Shown here piece by piece: positions 1 through 5,507 of a DNA stretch of 5,648 nucleotides. The first letter of the stretch is position 1. The number at the start of each line of letters is the position of its first letter. The DNA is from Bacillota bacterium. Its GTDB lineage: Bacteria > Bacillota > Clostridia > UBA1381. The DNA lies in assembly GCA_021203665.1 (NCBI GenBank), contig JAJQAT010000116.1:1-5648 (forward strand). The letters are read 5' to 3'. Position numbers and translations under genes: made by a program. Below the pieces are notes generated by a model that was not told the origin of the DNA, searched no databases, and saw nothing but the letters and a program-made list of their open reading frames with translations.

Positions 1-14
1 ACAATAAGGGTGTA

Positions 15-20
15 TATAAT
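15..20 (+). promoter_or_regulatory. Possible -10 element of the dockerin-protein gene
   Basis: A perfect TATAAT hexamer lies 53 bases before the start codon, with a TG dinucleotide at 11-12 (one base further away than in a classical extended -10). The matching -35 box would fall before the first base of the window, so the promoter cannot be confirmed. It would give a short, AT-rich leader of about 45 bases, in which I see no riboswitch-like structure. Confidence 0.4.
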
Positions 21-73
21 TCCAAAATATACAAAATCAAAATTTTCATTATTTACATGAAGGAGGACTAAAT

Positions 74-2857
74 ATGAAAAAACTAAAAAAGATTTTGGCG
101 CTTTTAACAGCGGCGGCAATGCTTGCGGCAAGCTCGGCAATACCCGTGTTCGCGGCGCCGGACATCGCTTCTGACAACGATGTTGAAGAAACAGAGATGG
201 TCGAAGCAATCAATGTCGAAGAAACGGAGGATGAAGTCGAGTTATTCGAAGAAAGCGAAGAGGACAGCGAGACAGAAGACGATGAGGAAACAACAGCGGT
301 TACATCTCTTCCCGAAGCAGATAACGGAGTTATCACTCTTACAAGCAATGTTGCGCTGACATCAACATACGAGGTTTTGTCAGACACAACTCTTACCATT
401 GACCTTGCGGGATTTACAATTTCCGCTACAGGCTGCCATGCAATCACAAACAACGGTACATTGACGATTGAAGATTCCGAGGGAACCGGCACGGTTGACG
501 CATTATCACATGGTAAAGCCGCAATCTATAACAGCGGTACCGTTACATTGAACGGCGGCACATACACAAGAAGCAACGAAGCCGGCTCAAGCTCAAGCAA
601 TAACGGAGGTAATTCGTTCTATACTATTTTGAACCACGGCACTATGACTGTTAATGACGGAGTTACTGTTTTGAACAGCGGTAAATATTCGAGCATGTTC
701 GAAAACGGTTATCAGAGCTACAGCAGCGGAAATGAGAGCAGCGGATATGTTGAGGGTACCAACAGCGCGAATCCCACGCTTATCATAAACGGCGGCACAT
801 TTGAGGGCGGCTTGAACACTATCAAAAATGATGACGGCGGTATACTTGAAATAAACGGCGGTACATTTTCAGGAGCGTCTCAATATGAGATTATGAACTA
901 CAATGAAGCTAAAATTACCGGCGGTGAGTTTACTTCTGAAAAAAATGTTGTTTGGACAAAATGCACCGACAGCACGGTTGATTTGGGAACCTTGGAAATA
1001 ACCGGCGGAACCTTTACAACTACTACGGCTGGCTATCCTACAATATGGGCTGCTGACGATGCTACAGTTACAATTTCCGGCGGCACAATCATCAATACCG
1101 GCGACAGCGGATATGCAATATACAGTGCCGGTTCCGGAGCTACAATAACTATAACCGATTGTGAAGTAACCGGTAAAGTAGCGGTAAACAGCGGTACAAT
1201 AACCGTTTCCGGCGGTACATTTGATACAGACGTATCAGCTTACACCGCATCCAACCACTACTATGACGAAACAACCGGTGCGGTATTGCAGTCAAGCACA
1301 ATCGTAACGGACAACGGCGAAGCGGAGCTTGAAAGCGGCGCGTCGGCTAAGGTTACTCTTACAAATTTGGAAGATAACCTTGATATTGATTATACCGAGG
1401 TTGCCACAATCGAGGTTGTTCTTGACACAGAAAATGTTGACGAGTTCGTTTCACCGACAACAACTCCCGCAACTACATTAAGCGATAACGCTTTCGGCGT
1501 GGATATTTCGGTTGTAAAGACCGACAGCTCGGGTAATGTAACAACAGTTGAGGTTACAAACCAGCCTGTAGAAATCGAATTACCGATTGCGCTTGAATCA
1601 GACAGCGTAAAGGTTTACCATATTGAGGATGATGGTTCGGGAGGAAAGAAGTCAACTCAATTAACAGCCAATGATAATAATCTTTCCGTCAGCGGTAATG
1701 TAGTTTCATTCACAGCTCCGTCATTCTCGACATATTGGATTGACGGTACAGAGGTGACTGTTGACAGTACAAACATAGCTGAAAGCGTTACGCTTAAGCT
1801 TGAAGAGGTAAGCGGTCTGCCGGGTTCATACTATATCAGACTGTATGCTGATTATGACAGCGACGTTAAGTACATCAACCGCTTTATGGCGGCGGAGCTT
1901 GCGTTCGAGCTTGATGATACGCTTGATATAACCAATATCGGCGCGGTAACAATCACACAGTATAATCCGTATATCAATATAGTAAGCAGCGGCAACGGCG
2001 AATACGAGTTTAATGTGAAGGATTCGGCAGGCGTGGTAAGCGATATAACCGGTACCTACGTAACATTGGGAATCTTGAACATAACCGGCGACGGAAATTT
2101 CAGTCTTTCGCTAAAGACCACCAATCTGGAAACCAACACGGCTAACCAGGTTCAGACGGCTGAAATATCGAACAATATCGTAAGCACGTATATAACAACC
2201 GCGTCAGCGGACGGCAAGCTGAATTACAGCTCACCTGTCGCAAGCGGTAAAATAACTCTTGCTCAGACACAGCTTACAATCAATGTATTGTTCCCGAACA
2301 CCGTAAGCGCGCAGGCTGCCGATTACAACGATATGAAGGTTACATTGAACGGCGTTAATATGACGGATAATGTAATCACCTTCGGCGGCGACAGCTTGAC
2401 CGCAACCGATGTAGACATAGCAAGCGTAAGCACCGAGGCTGATTACGAGGACGCAACCGGCTACACAACGACTGTAACCGTATACAGAAACTACGCTACA
2501 ACCCTTAAATTCGAGGGCGCGGGCTACAGAACCTACAGAACGTCGATAGTTCCGTCAAGCGGCGAGGCGACAGTAACTGTATGGAATAACGCGATGAGCC
2601 AGGATATGTATGTTGCAACGTCAGACGATAACGCAATGGGCGATGTTACAGATGATGTAACATTCCTCGCGGGCGATATTGTAGCAAACAACGTAATCGA
2701 CCTATGGGATTTGTCGGCAGTAGTATCGTACTTCGGCAAGCAGGCAGAAGATACAGAACTGGAAGCGGCTTGGGATTACACCCTGTACGACCTAAACCGC
2801 GACGGCAAGATTGATTCAAGAGATATTGCGATGGTATTGGTATCATGGGATTATTAA
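74..2857 (+). CDS. Secreted multidomain surface protein with beta-helix region and C-terminal type I dockerin
   Basis: 927 residues. The ATG is preceded by AGGAGG at 61-66, 7 bases upstream, and opens a typical signal peptide: KK..KK, a hydrophobic core to about residue 22, and likely cleavage near VFA-AP (residues 27/28). Residues 35-72 are a very acidic, probably disordered linker. Residues 85-385 carry recurring turns (GGTY 161, GGTF 240, 261, 310 and 380, GGEF 283) between short beta strands, as in parallel beta-helix or adhesin-like domains. About 495-555 resembles a beta domain ending in SFSTYWI, seen in clostridial surface proteins. About 565-705 looks like a cohesin/CBM-like beta sandwich, and 715-848 is another beta-rich module. 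The dockerin (about 861-927) has two calcium loops: D868/V870/N872/D876/D879, and a canonical D906/N908/D910/D914/D917. No catalytic domain, LPXTG or SLH motif is visible, so attachment is inferred to go through dockerin-cohesin binding. The dockerin is well supported, the beta-helix is likely, and the ligand is unknown. Confidence 0.9.
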   Translation: MKKLKKILALLTAAAMLAASSAIPVFAAPDIASDNDVEETEMVEAINVEETEDEVELFEESEEDSETEDDEETTAVTSLPEADNGVITLTSNVALTSTYEVLSDTTLTIDLAGFTISATGCHAITNNGTLTIEDSEGTGTVDALSHGKAAIYNSGTVTLNGGTYTRSNEAGSSSSNNGGNSFYTILNHGTMTVNDGVTVLNSGKYSSMFENGYQSYSSGNESSGYVEGTNSANPTLIINGGTFEGGLNTIKNDDGGILEINGGTFSGASQYEIMNYNEAKITGGEFTSEKNVVWTKCTDSTVDLGTLEITGGTFTTTTAGYPTIWAADDATVTISGGTIINTGDSGYAIYSAGSGATITITDCEVTGKVAVNSGTITVSGGTFDTDVSAYTASNHYYDETTGAVLQSSTIVTDNGEAELESGASAKVTLTNLEDNLDIDYTEVATIEVVLDTENVDEFVSPTTTPATTLSDNAFGVDISVVKTDSSGNVTTVEVTNQPVEIELPIALESDSVKVYHIEDDGSGGKKSTQLTANDNNLSVSGNVVSFTAPSFSTYWIDGTEVTVDSTNIAESVTLKLEEVSGLPGSYYIRLYADYDSDVKYINRFMAAELAFELDDTLDITNIGAVTITQYNPYINIVSSGNGEYEFNVKDSAGVVSDITGTYVTLGILNITGDGNFSLSLKTTNLETNTANQVQTAEISNNIVSTYITTASADGKLNYSSPVASGKITLAQTQLTINVLFPNTVSAQAADYNDMKVTLNGVNMTDNVITFGGDSLTATDVDIASVSTEADYEDATGYTTTVTVYRNYATTLKFEGAGYRTYRTSIVPSSGEATVTVWNNAMSQDMYVATSDDNAMGDVTDDVTFLAGDIVANNVIDLWDLSAVVSYFGKQAEDTELEAAWDYTLYDLNRDGKIDSRDIAMVLVSWDY

Positions 2858-2885
2858 TAGTTTCTTGAACGTTATTACATAATAT

Positions 2886-2921
2886 AAAAAAGCGGCAGTG
2901 GATTTTCCACCGCCGTTTTTT
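2886..2921 (+). terminator. Rho-independent terminator after the dockerin-protein gene
   Basis: A GC-rich stem (GCGGC-A-GTGG pairing with CCAC-C-GCCG, one A/C mismatch and one G-T pair) has a five-base loop and is flanked by an A run on the left and T6 on the right. It lies 28 bases after the stop codon. The A and T runs extend the stem and could make it work in both directions, though no gene arrives from the right. Confidence 0.9.
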
Positions 2922-2930
2922 ATGTGCGCG

Positions 2931-2978
2931 AATCCCTCATCCGTCGGCTGCGCCGACACCTTCCCCCAGGGGAAGGCT
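2931..2978 (-). repeat. Two-hairpin palindromic repeat, short form (copy 1)
   Basis: Read on the minus strand: an outer hairpin (CCTTCCCC/GGGGAAGG, arms 2959-2966 and 2969-2976), an inner hairpin (GTCGGC/GCCGAC, arms 2943-2948 and 2952-2957, three-base loop), then the tail GGATGAGGGATT. The 32 bases at 2931-2962 are an exact reverse complement of 5435-5466. It starts 10 bases after the terminator T run and faces copy 2 across 23 bases. No coding role is supported. It resembles REP/MITE-like repeats I recall from gut Clostridia, but I cannot name a registered family. Confidence 0.85.
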
Positions 2979-3001
2979 TAGGGTTTGCAGCGAATTTGAT
3001 T

Positions 3002-3114
3002 AGCCTTCCCTTGGGGGTGAACGATTTGCAAGGCAAATCGTAGGCGTAGAGCTTTGCTCGTAGCCGTAGCCAAAAAGGTGGCACACGCCGCAGGCGAGTG
3101 ACGGATGAGGGAAT
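3002..3114 (+). repeat. Two-hairpin palindromic repeat, long form with internal insertion (copy 2)
   Basis: Same frame as the short form, but the outer hairpin is split after its G run by about 57 bases. The insertion carries a perfect 9-bp hairpin (ACGATTTGC 3021-3029 with GCAAATCGT 3033-3041) and a second one (GGC-GTA-GAGC/GCTC-GTA-GCC, 3043-3065). The inner hairpin is CAC-a-CGCC/GGCG-a-GTG (3082-3100), unlike the GTCGGC/GCCGAC of copies 1 and 8. The tail is GACGGATGAGGGAAT. 3002-3080 matches 5361-5440 except for one G-run length difference and one loop base. Confidence 0.85.
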
Positions 3115-3152
3115 GCACTGTATGAAAAATTGCGCCGCATTTCCGGCTGTTG
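3115..3152 (+). repeat. Conserved tag following repeat copy 2
   Basis: By hand alignment 29 of 38 bases match 3220-3257, which directly follows copy 3. Its first 15 bases also match the tag after copy 8. The tag begins GCACTGTATG, runs into an A-rich stretch, and ends in GCCGCATTT(C/T)CGGCT, a weak GCCG/CGGC hairpin. Confidence 0.6.
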
Positions 3153-3155
3153 TTT

Positions 3156-3219
3156 CCCGCCCCGCGTCGCCGTAAGGTGTAAGCGGGGAGGGGGACCGCT
3201 TTAGCGGTGGAGGGGTCTT
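3156..3219 (+). repeat. Two-hairpin palindromic repeat, divergent form (copy 3)
   Basis: The outer hairpin is CCCCGC (3160-3165) with GCGGGG (3183-3188) around a 17-base loop. The inner hairpin is ACCGCT (3195-3200) with AGCGGT (3203-3208). The tail is GGAGGGGTCTT. The layout matches the other copies although little of the stem sequence is shared. It is followed, like copies 2 and 8, by a GC(A/G)CTGTAT tag. Confidence 0.65.
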
Positions 3220-3257
3220 GCGCTGTATTCAAAATAAAGCCGCATTTTCGGCTATGG
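3220..3257 (+). repeat. Conserved tag following repeat copy 3
   Basis: Second instance of the 38-base tag, 105 bases after the first. It starts GCGCTGTATT and contains AAAATAAAGCC, shared with 5478-5488, followed by the weak hairpin AGCCG/CGGCT. It links two repeat copies whose hairpin sequences are otherwise quite different. Confidence 0.6.
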
Positions 3258-3259
3258 TA

Positions 3260-3336
3260 AGCCTCCCTTTAAACAAGGGAGGCTAAACCCCTCCGGCACG
3301 GCGTTGCCGTGCCACCTCCCCTCGTAGGGGAGGCTT
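3260..3336 (-). repeat. Two-hairpin palindromic repeat with extra hairpin (copy 4)
   Basis: Three adjacent perfect stems. AGCCTCCCTT (3260-3269) pairs with AAGGGAGGCT (3275-3284). GGCACGGC (3295-3302) pairs with GCCGTGCC (3306-3313). CCTCCCCT (3315-3322) pairs with AGGGGAGG (3326-3333). On the minus strand the last two form the standard outer-plus-inner pair, followed by the tail GGAGGGGTTT; the first is an additional hairpin beyond the tail. Copy 5 at 5046-5122 has the same order. It sits 50 bases before the next promoter. Confidence 0.85.
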
Positions 3337-3385
3337 GCCGCCGCCCGTCTGCTCGACACAAAAAATAAATTTTAGACAAATTCGG

Positions 3386-3415
3386 TTGACAAAGACGCAT
3401 TGTTTGATATATCAT
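3386..3415 (+). promoter_or_regulatory. Strong sigma-A-type promoter for the small-ORF/ydcF unit
   Basis: A consensus TTGACA (3386-3391) is followed, after an 18-base spacer, by TATCAT (3410-3415), five of six bases of the -10 consensus. The region is AT-rich in contrast to the GC-rich repeats before it. It predicts a start near 3422 and a leader of about 23 bases, too short for a riboswitch. Confidence 0.75.
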
Positions 3416-3444
3416 ATATATAAACAAAAAAACGGAGGTAAATT

Positions 3445-3618
3445 ATGGAGCCTAAGGATTATATAGTTACCGAGATAGAGAGTGAATACGCCTATTTAAG
3501 GCGGACGGACGTTGACGGCGGCGCGGAGCTGTATATCGCGTTGGCGCTGCTGCCTTTCGGTACGGACGTGGGAACAAGGCTGCATTATGAATGTATGCAG
3601 TATACAATAATTAAGTGA
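3445..3618 (+). CDS. Small protein of unknown function, 57 residues
   Basis: The ATG is preceded by GGAGG at 3434-3438, six bases upstream, and by a near-consensus promoter, so this short frame is well supported as a real gene. The protein runs from MEPKDYIVTEIESEY to MQYTIIK. It is acidic at the start, with alternating hydrophobic residues that suggest a small all-beta fold: YIVTEIE, EYAYLRR, AELYIALALLP, RLHYECMQYTII. The pattern IE-x2-YA-L followed by LLP and a G-x-x-L strand loosely recalls the small DUF3006-like proteins of Firmicutes; this is a weak resemblance, not an identification. It has no signal peptide, membrane segment or metal motif (one cysteine, C50). The gene ends 10 bases before ydcF and its stop codon lies within the likely ydcF ribosome binding site, so the two are probably co-expressed. 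Confidence 0.75.
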   Translation: MEPKDYIVTEIESEYAYLRRTDVDGGAELYIALALLPFGTDVGTRLHYECMQYTIIK

Positions 3619-3628
3619 GGTTAATCGT

Positions 3629-4342
3629 ATGAGAGTTGTTTTATTTGTACTCGGACTTTTGTTTTCCGCCGACGGGCTGTATTGCGCCGCGGTAAATTAC
3701 ATGGGAACAGGCGAGGCGATTATTGTCGCGATAGGAATTATATTTATTCTGTGGAGCTCGTTTTACGACGCGGCAAAGGAAAAGCTTTTTCTAAGATTTT
3801 TAAAAAGGCTGTTTGTTTTCGCAATGACGGTGCTTGTTTTGTACTCCGGCGCCATATGCGCGCTGGGAACGATGGATGATTCGACCTATAACGAGGATTA
3901 CCTTGTTGTGCTCGGCGCGGGACTTAACGGCAACTCGCCCTCTCCCGTGCTTAAAAAGCGGCTTGAAAAGGCAGTGGAGTATTTGAGCGTGAACGACAGC
4001 GCCACCGTGATTGTGAGCGGCGGACAGGGCAAGGGAGAGACGATTTCCGAGGCGCTGGCAATGGAAAATTACCTTGTGTCCAACGGAGTGAGCGATGACA
4101 GGATAATTTTGGAAACCGAATCGACAAGCACGTATGAGAATTTTGAATTTTCCGCGCCGGTGCTGGACGGCAGTGTGGTGTTTATAACGAACGAGTTCCA
4201 CGTTGTGCGCGCGTCGCTTATGGCGGAGCTGAACGGCATAGACGCCTCGCATATAAGCGCGCCCACGCCGATAGTAATGCTGCCGGTATCGTGTGCGCGG
4301 GAGGCGGCGGCGCAGATAGCGTCTATACGTTATTATATTTAG
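3629..4342 (+). CDS. Membrane-anchored DUF218/YdcF-family protein
   Basis: 237 residues. The ATG is preceded by TGAGG (3616-3620), which overlaps the stop of the previous gene, suggesting translational coupling. Three hydrophobic segments (about residues 3-21, 29-45 and 61-80) come before a soluble domain at 88-235. That domain shows DUF218 hallmarks: DYLVVLGAGLNGNSPSPVL..R (90-111), VSGGQGKGETISEA (129-142, the glycine-rich loop plus conserved acidic residue), a D-RII-E-ES-ST-EN-like stretch (157-171), and VVFITNEFHVVRA (183-195). The family includes E. coli YdcF, SanA and ElyC, linked to envelope integrity and, for ElyC, peptidoglycan precursor or lipid-carrier metabolism. The exact reaction is unsettled. 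Three helices with an inside N terminus would put the domain outside the cytoplasm, which is inferred. The end overlaps queH on the opposite strand. I give no symbol because the family has several paralogous branches. Confidence 0.88.
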   Translation: MRVVLFVLGLLFSADGLYCAAVNYMGTGEAIIVAIGIIFILWSSFYDAAKEKLFLRFLKRLFVFAMTVLVLYSGAICALGTMDDSTYNEDYLVVLGAGLNGNSPSPVLKKRLEKAVEYLSVNDSATVIVSGGQGKGETISEALAMENYLVSNGVSDDRIILETESTSTYENFEFSAPVLDGSVVFITNEFHVVRASLMAELNGIDASHISAPTPIVMLPVSCAREAAAQIASIRYYI

Positions 4343-4967
4343 CCCTTTCGCGTTCCTCCGCCTCCGCCTTTGAATATACGCAGCCGCAGTAATTTTGGCG
4401 GTAAAGTCCGTATTTTTCGGAAAGCTCGCAGGAGCGCTTGTAGCCGTTTCTTTTCTTGAAATCGGAAAATAGGTAGCGGACGCCGTATTTTTCGCTCAGC
4501 TCCCCGCCTATTTCGTTAAGAGCCTGCGCGTTTTTGTGCGGACTTATCGAGAGCGTTGTGGTAAAGTAGTCAAAGCCGCCGTTTTGGGCGGCTTTTGCCG
4601 TTTCCTCAAGACGGAGCCTGTAGCATTTAAAGCATCGTTCGCCGCCCTCTCTGAGGCTCTCAAGTCCTCTTGCCATGTCATAAAAACGCTCGCAGTCATA
4701 TTTTCCCTCAATGAAGCGAACCGGACGTTTCAGCGGCATTTCGCTTATCAGACGGCGCATCTCGTTCACGCGCTTGGTAAATTCCCGCTCCGGCGATATG
4801 TTCGGGTTGTAATAGAGGATTGTTATGTCGAAGTACTCCGAAAGGTATTCAAGTACGTAGCTCGAACACGGCGCACAGCAGCTGTGCAGCAAAAGCGTCG
4901 GCACCCTGCTGCCTTTTTCCGTCTCGGCTATGGTTTTGTCAAGTATTATTTGGTAGTTTTTTTTCAT
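4323..4967 (-). CDS. queH: Epoxyqueuosine reductase QueH
   Basis: 214 residues, the usual length for the family (formerly DUF208). QueH reduces epoxyqueuosine to queuosine at the wobble position of tRNAs with GUN anticodons, the last step of queuosine synthesis, in place of the cobalamin-dependent QueG. The sequence shows the N-terminal LLLHSCCAPCSSYVLEYL (25-42, with C30, C31 and C34), LYYNPNISPEREF (51-63), the RCFKCYRLRLEETA segment (111-124, C112 and C115), the FTTTLSISPHKN block (135-146), and the C-terminal FSDFKKRNGYKRSCELS..YGLYRQNYCGC (167-196). The CC and CxxC cysteines are the expected iron-sulfur ligands of this metalloenzyme; which cysteine binds what is from family knowledge, not proven here. 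The start is supported by AGGGAG at 4975-4980 on the minus strand, 7 bases before the ATG. No other queuosine genes are in the window. The 3' end overlaps ydcF by 20 bp. Confidence 0.95.
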   Translation of the reverse strand: MKKNYQIILDKTIAETEKGSRVPTLLLHSCCAPCSSYVLEYLSEYFDITILYYNPNISPEREFTKRVNEMRRLISEMPLKRPVRFIEGKYDCERFYDMARGLESLREGGERCFKCYRLRLEETAKAAQNGGFDYFTTTLSISPHKNAQALNEIGGELSEKYGVRYLFSDFKKRNGYKRSCELSEKYGLYRQNYCGCVYSKAEAEERERAKYNNV

Positions 4968-4995
4968 TTGCTTTCTCCCTGTGATTTGCTTTGCT

Positions 4996-5027
4996 ATTAT
5001 AGTATCACATTAAATTCGGATTGTAAA
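4996..5027 (-). promoter_or_regulatory. Probable queH promoter
   Basis: On the minus strand a perfect TATAAT (complement of 4996-5001) lies 28 bases before the queH start codon. The best -35 candidate is TTTACA (complement of 5022-5027), five of six consensus bases but with a long 20-base spacer, so the -10 is more certain than the -35. The region is AT-rich and abuts the repeat block. The leader would be only about 20 bases, so no preQ1-type riboswitch can fit in it. Confidence 0.55.
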
Positions 5028-5045
5028 TATATAAATTAAGCCTAA

Positions 5046-5122
5046 GCCTTCCCCAAAGGGGGGAAGGGCAAACCCCTCCGTCACGGCTACGCCGTGCCAC
5101 CTCCCCTAGATAGGGGAGGCTT
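5046..5122 (-). repeat. Two-hairpin palindromic repeat with extra hairpin (copy 5)
   Basis: Same order as copy 4: an extra hairpin (CCTTCCCC 5047-5054 with GGGGAAGG 5060-5067), the tail (minus strand GGAGGGGTTT), an inner hairpin (CACGGC 5082-5087 with GCCGTG 5091-5096, loop TAC) and an outer hairpin (CCTCCCCT/AGGGGAGG around AGAT). Against copy 4 the core from 5070 has four substitutions in its first 38 bases, three of them in the inner loop. The extra hairpin has a different stem sequence, the one used as the outer hairpin in copy 1. It lies about 20 bases upstream of the queH -35 region. Confidence 0.85.
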
Positions 5123-5133
5123 CCACTGCTGCA

Positions 5134-5169
5134 AATGCACCTCGTAGGGGTCGGCGCCCCCGACGACCC
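5134..5169. repeat. GC-rich hairpin spacer between repeat copies
   Basis: AATGCACCTCG, an 18-base GC-rich segment (5145-5162) and ACGACCC. GTCGG (5150-5154) can pair with CCGAC (5160-5164). The flanks recur at 5341-5358 as AATGTACCTCG joined directly to ACGACCC, without the 18-base segment. This looks like a precise gain or loss of a palindromic unit between repeat copies. Confidence 0.6.
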
Positions 5170-5326
5170 GCAAGGCTCCCTTGTCAAAGGGAGCTGTCAC
5201 GAAGTGACTGAGGGATTCCTCGCCGCCCCTCGTAGAGGGCGCCCATTGGGCGCCCGAATCCCTCCACCACCTTCGCCCATGCGAAATGCAAAGCATTTCG
5301 ATCGCCTCCCTTTAACAAGGGAGGCT
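5170..5326. repeat. Composite repeat of two tail-to-tail elements (copies 6 and 7)
   Basis: Copy 6 (plus, 5174-5217): outer hairpin GCTCCCTT (5175-5182) with AAGGGAGC (5187-5194), inner hairpin GTCAC (5196-5200) with GTGAC (5204-5208), tail TGAGGGATT. Copy 7 (minus, 5257-5326): outer hairpin GCCTCCCTT (5304-5312) with AAGGGAGGC (5317-5325), inner hairpin CGAAATGC (5282-5289) with GCATTTCG (5293-5300), tail GGAGGGATT. The two tails pair (GGGATTC 5212-5218 with GAATCCC 5256-5262). The bridge between them contains GGGCGCCC-ATT-GGGCGCCC (5237-5255). Bases 5170-5310 are duplicated exactly at 5508-5648. Confidence 0.88.
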
Positions 5327-5360
5327 CCCGCTAAATCGTAAATGTACCTCGACGACCCTA

Positions 5361-5466
5361 AGCCTTCCCTTGGGGGGTGAACGATTTGCAAAGCAAATCG
5401 TAGGCGTAGAGCTTTGCTCGTAGCCGTAGCCAAAAAGGTGTCGGCGCAGCCGACGGATGAGGGATT
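5361..5466 (+). repeat. Two-hairpin palindromic repeat, long form (copy 8)
   Basis: Carries the same 57-base structured insertion as copy 2 (5378-5434, with ACGATTTGC 5381-5389 pairing with GCAAATCGT 5393-5401). Its inner hairpin is that of copy 1: 5435-5466 is identical to the reverse complement of 2931-2962. It therefore combines the insertion of copy 2 with the inner hairpin of copy 1. It is followed at 5467-5488 by the GCACTGTATG tag. Confidence 0.85.
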
Positions 5467-5488
5467 GCACTGTATGAAAAATAAAGCC
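5467..5488 (+). repeat. Conserved tag following repeat copy 8
   Basis: Third instance of the tag. Its first 15 bases are identical to those after copy 2, and its AAAATAAAGCC matches the tag after copy 3. The similarity ends at 5488, whereas the other two instances continue into GCATTT(C/T)CGGCT. Confidence 0.6.
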
Positions 5489-5507
5489 ATGCTTCTGTCT
5501 GTGCTCT

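Larger units (their letters stand above)
2858..3444. other. Gene-free interval between the dockerin gene and the small-ORF/ydcF unit
   Basis: 587 bases without a supportable gene. In order it holds the terminator, repeat copies 1 and 2 facing each other, a tag, copy 3, a second tag, copy 4, a short unassigned stretch (3337-3385) that turns from GC-rich to AT-rich, and the promoter at 3386-3415. I see no tRNA, transposase remnant or riboswitch. Confidence 0.8.

Noticed and set aside
49..492. 147-residue minus-strand frame opposite the start of the dockerin-protein gene
   Set aside because: Serine/valine-rich shadow of the Asp/Glu/Thr-rich coding strand. The plus strand has a ribosome binding site, signal peptide and dockerin in frame.
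2959..2976. Second intrinsic terminator (CCTTCCCC/GGGGAAGG hairpin)
   Set aside because: A perfect stem but no T run on either side; it is the outer hairpin of a repeat copy.
2978..3232. 84-residue minus-strand open frame
   Set aside because: It is a translation of repeat copies 2 and 3 and the tag. It shares a peptide with the 5197-5634 frame only because both cover the long-form repeat. No ribosome binding site.
2931..3336. Insertion sequence or integron attC-like cassette array
   Set aside because: There is no transposase or integrase frame and no cassette genes. The hairpin/tag pattern is reported as a repeat family; an attC identity would need the R'/R'' core sites, which I do not see.
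3416..3444. Riboswitch or leader regulator before the small gene
   Set aside because: The predicted leader is only about 23 bases, too short for a known aptamer; the GC-rich hairpins lie before the promoter, outside the transcript.
4536..5039. 167-residue plus-strand frame opposite queH
   Set aside because: Antisense shadow of queH, whose conserved cysteine motifs on the minus strand are decisive.
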